Positions 45,035-57,968 of a stretch of 64,000 bases of DNA are shown here, one piece after another (the first letter of the stretch is position 1; every line of letters starts with the position of its first letter). The stretch is from Ctenosaura bakeri (Eukaryota; Chordata; Lepidosauria; Squamata; Iguanidae), in NCBI GenBank assembly GCA_948474755.1, contig CAOLHI010002129.1, forward strand, positions 16,001 through 80,000. The letters run 5' to 3'. The position numbers and the translations under genes are program-made. Below the pieces are notes generated by a model. That model saw only the letters and a program-made list of their open reading frames with translations, had not been told where the DNA came from and did no database searches.

Positions 45035-48000
45035 CTGGAAGAAGACGACAAGAGCAAGTCAGCTGGCAATTCAAATGAGTAAATGAAATTGTCAATGCCT
45101 GCCTACCTTTGAGATAGATGAGAAATCACTACATATCAAGCTAGACTTTTTGTAACTCCTAGTTCTGTAAGATGTACCATCCAGTTGCAGGCTTTAACAT
45201 TTTATAGATCAGAAATATTTTTGTGCAATCTTTTTAGTATCATTCAATACAAGCATTACACTTTTCTTAGTATTTTCAATATTCAATAAAACTTTATAAA
45301 TATTTTAAAAAACCAGCATCACACAGTAAAAAAATACAGCATCACACAGGAAAGACAAGCATTCTTACTTAAAATCAAAGGCAGTGCCTGATAAAACACT
45401 GAGCAGGATCTACTGGTAAATCTCTGGTTGGTCTGCAGCAGATAAGAAAGCCTCTTAAGACTTCTGTCTAAAAATAGCAACAAGTTTTTAAAAAGTCTCT
45501 CTTAAAATTGCGTGACAGGATGTACAAATTTGTTAAAACTGGAGACTGATCAAAGATTGTATGATGAAGTGGGCACAAAACACTGGGCATAACATACAGT
45601 TGGAGCAAGGGGAGGAAATATGGCCAGAGGGAATTAAATTTACATTATGTCATTATTCTTAAAGAAATCTTTTATAAGATGATGTATTATTGGTATTTCA
45701 CATCAGAAAAATTGGACAGAGTGTATAAAGAGGTTTCTAATAGACGCTAGAAATCTGAATAAGTGGGATCTTTTTATCAAATGTGGTGGACATGAGAAAA
45801 GGCCAAAGGTGAACAAAACATGGAAAGTTAAGGTTTAATTGAAACTGGAGTTATATTTGTTGGGATTAGTAGATTACTTGGAGAAGATTTATGGTAAGTT
45901 ACTAAATATGTGACCACTGCACCACAATTATTATATGCATGGATTTGGAAGAATACAGAAACACCAACAAACGAGGACAAGCTGTTAAAATTGATGGGCC
46001 TAGCTGAGATGGACAAATTGACAATACTGATAACAGAAAAATCAGTAGCAATTTCTGTGAAAAACTGGGAACCTTGAATTTGCTTTTTGCAAGAAAAAGA
46101 GTATAATGTGTTAACTGTTGGATTTGATAACTGGTATTTTTGCATAAGTAGCAGTTTAAACTTTTGAATGGTGTTTGTAATTAGAGAAGTTTCTCCTATG
46201 CATTTATTTAGAATCTGCCTTAGAAAAGCCTGAAATAAAATTTTTAAAAGATTTTTATTGTTTGTACTTAGTCTTTAGTATGTAGTATTTAGTATTCCAT
46301 CTAGTTTTTGTCTGTATTTCTCTATCAGTTTATTCTTTTTTGTTTATTCCCATAATTTGTTGTTAGTTTGTTCCTTTTGTTTTCTTTGCGTTATTTAAAA
46401 ATTTTTTTTTTAAAAAGTCCTTCCTAAATTAAGCTGCTGATAAGATACTCTTGAAGGAAACAAATAGATTTTTGTGTAGAAGGACTCAGGAGTCTGCTGT
46501 GATAAGAATTACTTTCCTACCCTACTCCAGGAGAAAAGCAGTATATAAATGAAACAAATAAATTCCTGGTCTAACTTGTGCACAGAAACACTGTGTTCAT
46601 TGTTAATGTACATCTACCCACCTGTTATCATTCTTCCTTATCTGGATCCAAAAGGTGGACCTCAGAATTCTAATAAAACCCAAAGCAGAGCCTGCAAGCT
46701 GAAAGCCTTCCTTCTCCTGTTCTAGACTGCACTACATATGACTTATGTTTAATATACTGATGAAGGTATTTAATCATTTTGAGTCTGAAAAACTTCCTTT
46801 CTCATGGAAAGCAATGATGGCTTCATGAGTCCATATACATGCAAACTCTTAAAAATTGCTTGTATATTCTACACAGGCAGTTATATATAATTTTGCAGTT
46901 CCTTCTAGCACATATCTATTATTTATTTGGACGATTAACGCAGAAGAAAAGCTTTGCTTTTTTAAGAGAGATTTGGAAGATCTAATTCAAAGTCAACATG
47001 TCTGCTCCACATACAATGGACTGAAAAGACAGTAGCATTGCTTGGACTGGGTTCTGTTCCCTCTTCTCAATTTTGATAGGTGGATGCTTCTTTTAACACA
47101 GTAAGTAAAGAACTATGTGAAAGAGAGCAGTTACTGACATCAAGACAAAGACTTTGGAAAACTACTGTTCAATTACCTGCCAGCAGCGAAGCTGGTGCTG
47201 CAGGTCAAAATTTAAAAATTGCTAGAGATCAAATGACATCTGAACAACATACTTTCTACTTTATTTTTGCTATTCTATAGGTCCTTCCTACAAAGAATGA
47301 AGCTGGTATTTAACTTTAGAAATGGGAACAGTCATACTGGAAGTAATGATATTGGCAAAATGCAAGAGGAATCTTGATGGCCCACCATATCCTACAAACC
47401 AAGTTACTGTGACTTCAACAGATGAGGAAAAAACATCCTGTATTACTTATGCTGAAAAACACAAGTATTTCTTTGAGAGAAAGAGTCTGGAGAAAAAAAG
47501 TTAACAACTGTATATTTACTATGCACTAAACTGATTGTGCTGATTGGGGTAGGCTACTAAGAGCTGATAACTTAAGATTGTTCACTGTGGGTCACTGCAA
47601 ATATTTTTGCAGGGGGACAGGTGGTGTTAAAATCAGAAGCTGATAAAAAGTCACTTCCAGTTTCAGTTTTCAAAGTTTTGGGGAGCTGAGGAACCTGTAA
47701 CTTGGTGTAACACACAAAACTGTTGTCTTTACACCTTGAGGTCCACATTTTGCCAGTCCTGGTACAGACCACTCCTTAATTAGATGAAGTGGAAAACACA
47801 CTTGCAGGCAATACCAAAACATATGCTTGAATAGTAGGACTCAAACAAGGATAATAAATGTCAAAATGCCACTTAGGTCATGCAGTGACCCCTAAAACAA
47901 TGTAAGTAGTAAAGAAAGTATTAGAGCTCAGAGCAATCAATTGTATATGTTGAAAGAGATAAGACATAGATCACCTACTGTGCCAGTTAGTCAATACAAG

Positions 48001-49399
48001 TTATCCATTGCTGCTAGAGGTGGTATTTTTATCCTCCTCAGCAAGATTATGTAAGCTAAATATTTTAAAGTCACCTTGACAAGTTGTAACTTTGGTATTA
48101 TAAAGTAATTGATTATCTGAATAGTTAAATTATGCAAGCTCACGAATTGTTGGTAGAATACGTATTCCCAAACACCAGGGAACATGCATATTAGATTAGC
48201 ATTAGTGATACATAAATCACTATGATAACTGAAGAGGCTCATAGGATAAGTAACCTCTTACAACTGCAAGAAGTGAAAATAGCTATGCAAAAGGAACAAA
48301 ATTAGGGAGACTCAGTGGTCTGCTTGTACAGCAGTTAAAACCTGTTTGTCAGTGACTGCCAAGTACTCCCATAACTAGTTTTCTGTAGCTGCTAGCAACT
48401 TGAGATATATTTCACTTTCTCTGTACATCCACATTTCTGATCCATTTTAAGGATAAACTTTTAACTTGACTGGATGCTACAAGCAACCCTGTTTCCATGT
48501 AGCTTTAGTTGCTATGTAATTTAAGTGGGAGTAGGTAGCCATAAGGGTTTGGGGTGGCCAAATGAGAAGCACTGCAGGACTTCTCACCACACCCCCAACC
48601 CTCTAATTTTTAAAATTTCTCTTCATTATTTGCCACCCTCACACATACAATCCTAGGTTGTGAGTTTACTTCCTGGTTGAAAAATAAATGCTTGTTTTAC
48701 ATATTGTTCCTGGTCAACTTCCTGCTCAATTTCACTTTCTTCCCATTCAATGTCCAGTTTGTTTCCTGTTTGAAAACAGCTTCTACTGGGACTAAAATAG
48801 CCTGGGAAGGGGACAAAAATAAAGGTGGGGTGCATTTTTCAAGCAAAATATGGCTTAAAAATATCAGTTTTGGAAGGGAGTTGCAGGATCCCTAGGGACT
48901 TAAAAACAGTCACAATGGGCCACGCATTGCTCCTTTGTTTTAAGCAGTTGCTATGATGAAAACAAAAACTAGATTCACCCCTTTCATATCTTTTTTTAAA
49001 AAAATCAACACTTTCTTAGATCAACTCCTTCCCAATGAATTAAAGGTGAAGTTCTCAAAGGATGAGAAATACTGACATACCATCTCTCTTCAGCAATAGT
49101 TTATTCTGAAGTAAGACTGCAGATATACAGTTGTACAATTTTTTAAAAAACATGGTCCCTGCACCCAAACTAATACTTAATAAGCAAGTCACAATTATAC
49201 TAATATTGTTGATAGAGAGAAAAAGCTGAAGCTAGCAAATCTGGAACAATTTCCAGAAGGATACAAACATATTTTCAACTGTATATCTGCAAAATCAAAT
49301 ATGAGCTTAAACCCTACAAAATAAGAGATCTTCTACATGATAGAACTATGCAAAGATGATTAAAGGAAGTCAGAAAGACATTTAAAACAGAAACTTTAC
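45035..49399 (-). other. STIL: STIL intron 13 (4.4 kb)
   Basis: It contains an L1 LINE 3' fragment at 45480-46240 (opposite strand). No other recognisable element was found. AT-rich, with no supported coding sequence; short open frames at 47.1-47.8 kb have no similarity I recognise. Confidence 0.8.
45480..46240 (+). mobile_element. L1 LINE 3' fragment (old)
   Basis: The plus strand gives MMYYWYFTSEKLDRVYKEVS and, after breaks, FYQMWWT. This resembles the C-terminus of L1 ORF2 (YWTPEKL..MY and LYHMWW..C). No complete frame remains. Confidence 0.65.
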
Positions 49400-49622
49400 C
49401 CAAGTCCAGCAGAGTGTTGACTAGGTCCTTCTTCAACAACATGGACACTATCTACAAAGCTGGGTATATCAACAACTTTTAATGAAGAGGCAATGCTTGC
49501 TTGACTTCTGTCTTTTTCTGTGTTCATAGAAATATTAATATCTTCATTGGAAATTTCAACATCATCCTGTGTTACAGAATCTTTGCTTCTTTCCAAAGGG
49601 GCATTCAAGTACAAGCTAGCAC
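49400..49622 (-). CDS. STIL: STIL coding exon 13
   Basis: 223 nt between TTGTTTAG (AG 49624-49623) and donor GTAAAG. It starts with two bases completing Gly and encodes ASLYLNAPLERSKDS, ISNEDINISMNTEKDRS and ASSLKVVDIPSFVDS, ending AGLG. ASSLK.VDIPSF is a conserved STIL block. Length and phase fit neighbours exactly. Confidence 0.95.
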
Positions 49623-50324
49623 CTAAACAAGGTCAAACAGCAAGGAAGTTTGGTTGAATTTAGACAAGTTACTAGTACAATACTCTGAATGCATGGGCTC
49701 CTTCAGTAATAAATGTACATCATTTTCAAGCCCAGCAGGCAATCCTTGGTACCAACTGCTAGAACTGCCAACTACTCAGTGCTGTACACGCAGCATTTAT
49801 TAAGGACCTGAAAAGTGAAAAATAACATGCCATTCATGGATAGTTTCATATCATGATTAGATTGCAGATTGATATACTTTGCAACACTAAATTTCAGGTC
49901 CTTGCAGGAGCCATAAAAACAAAAGGCTGTCCTATGTGATTTGAGATTCCTTTAATCTCATCAGATACTTCTTCACAGCAAGATGAGAATTACTGCACTA
50001 AGGCAAGGTGTCAAAATCATGTGGCTCCAAAAAGACAATTGTTTAATATTTGAAAATAATTTCACGTTAACCATGAACAAACCAATGCATACAGAATAAA
50101 CTTTACTATTCAGAAAAAAGTATGGATGCATTGTATGGAAATCATCCTTGACACAGTGCTTAGTCTGGTCAGAGGACCCACATTTGGTTGCACAGTGTTC
50201 TACTGAGACAAATGGGAGATAGAATAACAGGCTCCAAAGAAATAAATCAAAATGGCTCCTGTGTCTGGCATTTTCCCACTGCTGACTTATTAGTGCCACT
50301 CCAAGAAAGTATATAAGCCATTAC

Positions 50325-50487
50325 CTGTGCTCACTGCAATGCTGACACTTTTTTTCATGTGTAACACTGGGGAGGATTGGGTTTCCATGGCAACAAATTC
50401 TAGCTGCTTCTCAGACTGTAAACTACTGCTTGATACAGTCTTAGTGGAACAGGAGTGAAGTGTCTGTGCTTCTAAAAGCCGCTGGAT
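50325..50487 (-). CDS. STIL: STIL coding exon 12 (end of coiled coil)
   Basis: 163 nt, acceptor GGTTTCAG (50489-50488), donor GTAAT. It begins [17 protein letters not shown], continuing the coiled coil from exon 11, and ends [13 protein letters not shown]. Human STIL has IQRLLEAQ and [13 protein letters not shown] in the same order. Confidence 0.96.
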
Positions 50488-51007
50488 CTGAAACCATGTA
50501 AGATCAGTATTATTTGAACTGCCAAGATAACAATAGTGAAGGCAATTAGTTCCATAAATTTCACTCAAACAGTTCGTCTCTCATGAAGGAAAGACTAATA
50601 TTTCCTCAAACTATGCAAGGTAGCAAATATGAGTATGCGTACACAGGATTTTGTAGATCAGTGGTTGCTTCTAAAATTGAAAGTATCATCACTACAATTG
50701 AGCTAGCTTCTTGTCTGCATTGTTCCTGAATCTGATCAAGTAAATGATTCATTAAACTGACTGTAAACTTACTGATATTAATAACTCTGAAGTCACTATT
50801 TGACAAACAAAATAGTTTAAAAGCAGGTACTACAAATCCATTATATTCAAGTTTCTACTTGCTTCAAGAGACTGAACAAAAGCAGGAGTGCACATAAGCA
50901 CGTTGTAGTCTGATAATATCATACCTATTGTAAGATTGTTCTGTTTCAATAATTAATCTCAATAAATTCTTAACATACTAAGCAACCACAGAAGAAATGC
51001 AACAAAC

Positions 51008-52066
51008 CTGAGCTTGTAGCAGCTTGATCTGCTTGTCTTGTTCCGTAAGAATTCTGTAAACATCTGAAGACAATCCTATCATTTCATTATCTGATCTCAT
51101 TTTTGGTGCAGGAGTGTGCATACAAAGTGAACATACTGCATGAGACTGTGCATTGCAAGGGTCTTCTGGAGAACTATTCAGTGTAGCTGCCAAGTTATCT
51201 CTACAAGAAGAACAGTTCCCCCTTATTCCATGATGGCCTAGATTCACAGAGCTACTAGTGGCACATACTAGATTGCAGCCAGAATCTGTACATTCCATGT
51301 TTGGATGGAGGATTAACTCTGTAATTTCTTGGGTGCTACCTGACTGCATTTCAGGTGTGTGATTGGAACCCATTCTATATATTCCTTGCCAAGCATTTGT
51401 TGGAGTGCACTGCACATGGCTGTGTAGCTGACAGCTGCAGATACAGGGAGGACAGCAATGTGGATGCTGAAGTGGAATCTGAAGCTCCACTGGGCTTTTC
51501 ACACGTGGAGGTGAAAACCCACAGCTATGACAGAGAGGCTGGGAACATGCAGTAGACTGCTTAGATTTAGATTCAGTGGGTCCACTAATAGAAACCCCTC
51601 CTTTCCTTTGTGCAGCATCATCATCTCCCAAGTATATTTCAGAAGGTTTTCCAACTTGATGAGCAGATGTGTTGGGAGAGTGTCCACTGCAAAGTGCTGA
51701 AGGAGAAGATGATGAAGTAGACTCAAAATTCTTTCTTGCTTGAGACCCAACTGTATCAGGCTGTTGTTGCAATTGAGGTTGCATTCTTTGGCAGGGCTTT
51801 AAAACTGGAATTCTCTGTTTTAATTGTTTCGATAGTTGTCTTGGAAAAGATTCTCTGGCAAAGCTACCAAGTATTTGTTTACCACTATCAGAACTCTGGC
51901 ATGTGGGATGCTTTGCATGGCATATAGTCTTAGCAGATCGATATCCAAATGGTGGTTTATTTTTTTTATCTGTGATCATGACATGTTTTGGTGCTGGAAC
52001 AGATTCTGCAGAAATGCCATCAAATACAATTGATAGTTCAGGTACTGAAGGCTGGATCTCTGTTAT
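51008..52066 (-). CDS. STIL: STIL coding exon 11 (large central exon)
   Basis: 1059 nt, phase 0 at both ends; acceptor TGTTTTCCAG (52068-52067), donor GTTTGT (51007). It opens ITEIQPSVPELSIVFDG, part of the CPAP-binding stretch that follows the PRxxPxP motif of exon 10. The middle is poorly conserved, disordered and Ser/Gln/Cys-rich, with a cysteine-rich patch around CCPPCICSCQLHSH. It ends SDVYRILTEQDKQIKLLQAQ, the first part of the short coiled coil that binds PLK4 in human STIL. The exon is in one open frame. Confidence 0.97.
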
Positions 52067-52928
52067 CTGGAAAACAGATTATTTTAATGCAAAACATATT
52101 CTGCTGACTGGGTCTGATTTATGTATTTCTTACGTTACTAATTTAAGCATTTTCCCTTTCATCTCAGCAACTGATGTGTAACAGCTTTTCCTAAACCAAA
52201 GATATAAAATCAACACAAAGAGAAAGCATGAGACAACATGGAAGTCACAATTTATACTCAAAGAAGCAAGAGTCCTTAAGTGTGACATCTTTCTAAATCC
52301 CGCAATAAGGAATCAATGTAACTGGCCAGCATAAACTCAAATAACACTATCATACTGTGCATCTTATTGTCATAAATGTAAGACAGGGAGAAAGGGAAAG
52401 GAATGCTACTTCTGTACTTGCATCCAGTGTCTCTCAGCATATGAAATACTACTAATACAGCAAATGTCTACATAAGGAACAAGGACTGACTCTTTAGTTT
52501 TGTATTCAGCTTTTCTACTTCCTAAGCTAATCAATACCATCTCAATTAGCAGTCATTTAAGCTCTTAATAAGCATATCTGTATAACTCAACCACTGTTTC
52601 TGCTCCTTCTCTCTTGTGTTGATATGCTGCTAGAACATCCCTACTAAATTAAATCAAATAATTAGGCTATGGTTCAGCTGGTTTAGTGCCTTGCATGTTC
52701 ATACAGCAGAATGTGTCTCCTACTGAAAAGCTTTTTCTTAAATTAATCTGAAAGATATACTGTAGTAAGAAAGGGTTAATAACACTGTAGCACAACCTAG
52801 TGGCAAGATGATGGCATAACAATGGCCTGATACTGGATGTTGAACCTAGCACCTACCAGCTACCTGAAAGTACAATATTTCTGATCATTTCTTCCCCTCA
52901 CTCCTGATATGAAAGCTCTAAAAATTAC

Positions 52929-53064
52929 CTGTTGACTCACTGGGTGAGGACGGGGGAACAGTCTTGGAGATGTATCATCTTCCACACCAGAGTCATGATC
53001 ACTGACAGATAGTTTGCTGGGAGAGGAACTCTGAGACAGGCTAAAAAGAGTTTCAAGATTTTTG
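52929..53064 (-). CDS. STIL: STIL coding exon 10 (CPAP-binding motif)
   Basis: 136 nt; acceptor TTATGACAG (53066-53065), donor GTAATT. It encodes [20 protein letters not shown], then DHDSGVEDD, then [21 protein letters not shown] fits the PRxxPxP motif by which STIL docks on the TCP domain of CPAP/CENPJ. The DHDSGVED block is also conserved. The first base pairs with AG of exon 9 to give Ser. Confidence 0.96.
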
Positions 53065-53814
53065 CTGTCATAAAACATAATTTACCACAAAGATTTGAAA
53101 TATCAGTTTGATACCATTGCCATATTCAAAGTGAATAATTTTGCAAATAATCACAAGAGTCACACAGAAATAGTTCTATATTTAATATTCAATTTTACAA
53201 CACTTACAATTTTCATTAATTTTGGAAAACGCGCCTCAATTTATGTCTTACAATAATATGCATGTTTTTATGGTCAATATTAGGTGGCCTATGCATAACA
53301 GGGTTCTGAAGAGCCACTGGCAGATGTGCTACGTGTACCACATAAAGCCCTTTTGCATCTTTCAAACAGAATGAACTGGTGGTGGTTTAAAATGTGAGTT
53401 CTCTTTGGCTGTTGTTGCAGTTTCACTTGTTGAAAGGGAAAAGCATTTTTCTTTCTGTAATGTTTAGCTTAGCATAACTGTAACAGTTAACTAAGTTGTA
53501 TAATTATGTAGATAAAAGCTTTGAGAAATAAAACTAACATTAACATTTACATATTTTTGACATCAAGAACAATTTACAGTGCAGATGACAAGAACATGGT
53601 AGGTAGTGTTTGCTTAATTCTCTCTCATACGACTACATGAAACATGCTAGACATGCAACTAAAACCATGCTCTATGTGGATAGTAACTATTAACTAGTCT
53701 TGTTGAAAATATGTTATCACATGGGAGGAAATTTTCAAGTAGTACACAACTGCATACTAGTAGAAAAAATATTCGTGCAATATAGTATTCATAAGCATCT
53801 AAAAAATGACTCAC

Positions 53815-53924
53815 CTGCTAATGGAAACATTTTTCAAAATTTTGCTGAAAAATTCCATTTCTGCATTTTTATTTTCTGAACTCAGTTCAAACTGGATAGG
53901 ACATTTTCCTGAAGGCTCCACATT
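53815..53924 (-). CDS. STIL: STIL coding exon 9
   Basis: 110 nt between TTCACTTCAG (53926-53925) and donor GTGAGT. It encodes [20 protein letters not shown] then [16 protein letters not shown], ending with the two bases AG. The AE.EFFSK block is shared with human STIL. Confidence 0.94.
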
Positions 53925-54079
53925 CTGAAGTGAAATAGATGCAATAAATAAGCGTAGTGTTCAATAACTAATACAAAACTGCCTCCACACTCACCCAGAG
54001 ATCTGGTAATAATTCTCAACAAACAAAAATACCTTATACTTACTAGTAACATTATATTTCCAAAATGCAAGTAACTTAC

Positions 54080-54227
54080 TTTGAAAAAATGTAATGTTTC
54101 CTTGCTTGTAAGTAGCTGGAAATCTAGCTCAGCATGTCCACCACATGGAACACATTCATAGAATTCTGGACCACTATGCGTCAGAGAATAAAGCACAATA
54201 AGAAAGCTGCCTGATTCTGAAGGCACC
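54080..54227 (-). CDS. STIL: STIL coding exon 8
   Basis: 148 nt; acceptor TTCTCTTTAG (54229-54228), donor GTAAGT. It encodes [39 protein letters not shown] and [10 protein letters not shown]. It closely follows human SESGNFIIVLYSMTH and [14 protein letters not shown]. It belongs to the conserved N-terminal half of STIL. Confidence 0.96.
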
Positions 54228-54469
54228 CTAAAGAGAACAACATTCATTAGACAACAGCAACAAAAAAGATTACACATAATCATCACATTGCCAGATTAAT
54301 CAACTAGAGAGTGTGACGAAGACCATCTTACCTCCTTCAACAGAACAGAAACCAAAGAATTATGTTGGACAAGATTTAGCAATCATGTTAAAAAAAAACC
54401 TATGGCCACTTAATATTTTCCCTATCATGCACACAGTATATTGAGAAAATATATATTAACTATAGTTAC

Positions 54470-54556
54470 CTCTCTTGAATTGAAGAGCTAAATAAGTAGC
54501 GCAGACAGAAGGCCCAGACTTGTGGACTATAGATATGAGATATTCCACTCACCCAA
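54470..54556 (-). CDS. STIL: STIL coding exon 7
   Basis: 87 nt, too short for an obvious open frame. Acceptor CCTTTTTTAG (54558-54557), donor GTAACT. It encodes [20 protein letters not shown] and LFSSSIQER, matching human [20 protein letters not shown]. One leading base completes Ile with exon 6. Confidence 0.96.
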
Positions 54557-54765
54557 CTAAAAAAGGAAAAATAAAATTCTTCAGCGCTAGACAATGTCAC
54601 AGCAAGATATAGACTCATGTTGCTCTGAAATTTTACTGAAACGTGCTTTCATTCTTCTGAATATATTCTGAAAATAGATTAATCTTAACATTTCATCTTT
54701 ACTCACAATGCCAAATTCACACCAAAAATGATATTGGAAGAAAGTTCATATGTCTAAATACTTAC

Positions 54766-54849
54766 ATGCCTACTAGGGGCAAAGTATATGCTTTGGGGTC
54801 AGATTCCAGAACTAAAAGTAATTTCCTTGTCTGGTCCATTGTAAGATAA
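54766..54849 (-). CDS. STIL: STIL coding exon 6
   Basis: 84 nt; acceptor TTTCTTGTAG (54851-54850), donor GTAAGT. It encodes [20 protein letters not shown] and YTLPLVG, nearly identical to human YLTMDETRKLLLLLESDPK. It is phase-matched on both sides. Confidence 0.96.
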
Positions 54850-56143
54850 CTACAAGAAAGAAAGAAGAATTTTTCTCAAGATGTTTTAAACTTATCTGTG
54901 ATTTTTGTAAAGGCAATGGAAAGCTAAACCGAATACCCTAAAACCTCAATGAGAATAACACTTTTGCTACACATAATCTGAAAGCTACTAGAATGGAAGA
55001 ATTGTGAAGCATTTTAATATATATTTATATAAAAATTTTCTATCACAGACAAGACTCTTCCCAGACATGTGATGAAAACTTAATTCTTAATATCAGATTC
55101 GGAACACAAATGCAAGCTGGCATCCTTTTGGGAATTTATGTCATTGTAAACCAGCAAACAACTGTGCAGTTTAGAACTGAGGAGTTGAGCAACTGCTGTA
55201 TTCCCAGAAACAGAGCACTGTTGCTGCTGTATTATTGGGACCACTGCACAAGGGGAGCAAGCAGCATGGCTGCTGCACAACAACTGTGATGCACAACAAT
55301 GCACAACTTTGTGGGACAGGCTCCCCCTACCCTATCATAGGACAAGGTGGGGACGCAACAGCCTACAACAAAGCATGCAGCATTGGGAATGCAGAATGGA
55401 AAGCAGAGGGAAGCCATGGACACTCATCTGGAAAAATATCCCCACTTTGTGCAGTGCCCTGCTGGCAAGGGAAGACCTCATTGTGCAACAGGATCTTGTG
55501 TGCCTTGTTGTGCAACGGGAGCACCTGTTGCACCACATAAGATGTCACACTGTCCCATGCTGTGCATCACTGCAATTCTCTAACATGGTTGTATATCATA
55601 TCAGTAATACAGCCCCATCATCATAAAGTTATGCACTGCAGCTTGCGATCCAGGATCACAGTCTTTAGTTTAAACATAAAAGTTGCTGAATTGGTATACA
55701 TGTATATTCAGCTTTATTTCAAAAGACAATAGGACACTGAGCAAATTCTAGCAACTTTCCTGTGGCACCAAATCTGACCCCTGCAAAGTTTTGCAGTTTT
55801 GAATACTTTGTAAATAACTGTCACAGTAGAACAAGCCAAGAGGACAAATACTGTAATGGATAAAAAGTAAATTGAAGCTGATAACGGCCATAATAATACA
55901 GTGATTTGTCTTTCCGTATCACCAGATCATCCTATGAAAAGCTAAGAACTGGTTGTGAGTAGACAATCATGGAATGCTCAGGAAAGATTAATTCCACTGT
56001 GTATAATTTTAAGAGGCTGCACATTATCTTCCAAGTCTTCTTAAAAGAATCAATTGATATATTTGATCCCTAAACCAAATGAACCAAAGATGCACATGAA
56101 TAATTTAGATTTCCACACCGAATTACTATAAAGCGTAACTCAC
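54850..56143 (-). other. STIL: STIL intron 5 with TTGTGCAAC-rich segment
   Basis: 1.3 kb. The part at about 55,180-55,600 has raised GC content and several overlapping open frames on both strands. It also has repeated dyads such as TTGTGCAAC (55481-55489, 55508-55516) and GCACAACA (55275-55300 area). It looks like an inserted repeat of unknown type, not an exon. Confidence 0.5.
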
Positions 56144-56391
56144 CCACACTTGCAAGTTCCCTGCACTTGTGCAATATTCATGTGGCTGCTTAGGTTTCTA
56201 GCAAGAGCTGTTGGAATTATTGGAACAGACTTCACAGGAGTGCATTTCAGGGCATTGGCCACCGTTACAGCTGCCCAGTGAAACTCAAAATTTAGGTTGT
56301 CCATATTCTCTGCTGAAAAGATGTGAACTCTCAAGGTGAGGAGTTTGGAAGGATCCAAGCCATCTTGGCTGTTTAGATTTTGCTGAAGTGC
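56144..56391 (-). CDS. STIL: STIL coding exon 5
   Basis: 248 nt; acceptor TCTGCTGTAG (56393-56392), donor GTGAGT. It encodes [60 protein letters not shown] and [13 protein letters not shown]. The human counterparts [29 protein letters not shown] and ISQVQGTYKYG are aligned without gaps in these blocks. Confidence 0.96.
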
Positions 56392-56575
56392 CTACAGCAG
56401 AAAACATGTATCATTAGCAAGGTGTGAGATTGGAGGAGACAGTTATGATACTATATAGACACTATTGTTCTGAGAAAGACTTTGAAATAGCAGTTGGATG
56501 TTAACAGGGGCAAGACAACAAAATTACAATACAGAACATCTGCAGAAATGAGAAATATGGTTTGAAGCATCATAC

Positions 56576-56761
56576 CTTAAAAGCCAAGTTTAAATCTTGA
56601 GAGTTGTGCACAGTGACATCGCCTTGAAGAAGATCCCAAACTAATTGTACAAGGAATCAAAAAATCTCCAGGAAGATGGGCTGTGGGTATTTTCTCCAAG
56701 GCACCAGCTACTTGACGACCCGGATCAAAGCGGTCTATTGTTAGCACTACACCTTCACCAT
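56576..56761 (-). CDS. STIL: STIL coding exon 4, with an apparent frameshift
   Basis: 186 nt; acceptor TTCCGGCACAG (56763-56762), donor GTATGA. The first frame reads [20 protein letters not shown] and [10 protein letters not shown], matching human STIL. The 3' part must be read one base later, as [16 protein letters not shown], to join exon 5. In the first frame it ends in TAA. The frame changes somewhere in about 56,606-56,648 (sense ACAATTAGTTTGGGATCTTC and following bases). The length is one base over, or two short of, a whole number of codons. It could be an assembly or sequencing error, a true mutation, or an unseen splice variant. Confidence 0.85.
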
Positions 56762-57968
56762 CTGTGCCGGAACAATTGTCAGTTAAAATACACTACATGC
56801 TAACTTTATGTTCATTAAAATAAAAGACTCATGTTTGTTAATCCAGGGCCATGGTTCTCACCTGTGCCAGGTGCCAGCTTCAAGATGCAGACAATATTTC
56901 CCAAAGGAAAGAGTTGTGACCTGAGGAGTGTCATAGCTTACTGATACAGGTATGTGTGCTACATATAGCACACTGCTGTTTCAATCCCTGACCTCGCCAG
57001 TTAAGAGGGATTATCAGGCAGCAGGACAGGGGAAAAAAACTTCTACTTGAAACTCTGGGAGTCACTACTAATTAGAAAAGACTAGCACTTGACTAGATGG
57101 ATCAGTGGTATGATATTGTAATCCAGGTTCAAAGGTGTTCCAAATACTACAAAACCATGACATACAGTTCAACATACTATCATACCATTTGTGATCTGGC
57201 CAGCAATGTAGACATTTTATGCAATTGCTACAAATGAGGAGGAATGTTCTACCTGCTCAGTCACAGGTGCAGATGACCCACATTGAATACTTCGTTCATT
57301 CTGAAGTTTCTCTGCATAGCTGTACACTTGAATGCACAGTTATTCATTTGAGTAATACTTTTACTCAAGATGTAAGGCCATTTCAATTTATAAGAATATA
57401 AGAGATTATATATGTATATTCATTATTTAGTCATCCACTTTAGCAGTAAAACACATTATTTGAACACATAAGGTTCTGGATTCAAATGCTAGAATTTCTA
57501 CTTGAAAAGGAGCACAGGCAGGAAGGCTGGGGAAATATCTCTAGTCCCTGAGAACTACTAGCAGTCAGACAAGACACCATTAGGACAAAGCAGGAGTTGG
57601 TAGCATGGTTCTCCAGAAGCTGCTGGATTGCAAACTTTATAAGTATTAATTAGCATAGCCTATGATAAAAGATCTTGGGAGCTGAAGTCTAAGCACATCT
57701 GACGGATCACAACTGCCCACTCCTGGACTAGGCAAACAAAGTAGCATAGAATCTAAGTGTTGGAAAGGACTACAGGGACATCTAGATCAACCAAAGAGAG
57801 TTTGGTTTTACAACCAAAGAGAGTTTCACATGCTCACACAAGAATGCCATTTTTCGCAGAAGTGGAAAAATAAAAATGAAGTCATATGACAAAGACATAT
57901 GATTGTATGGGTTTACTGATTCAGTCAGAAATAGAATGGCTGCTAAGTGGGCTTTATAAATGAGTTAC

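Noticed and set aside
55235..55626. Open frames in STIL intron 5 as an extra exon
   Set aside because: Exons 5 and 6 already join in phase with a human-like protein, and the block has no STIL similarity.
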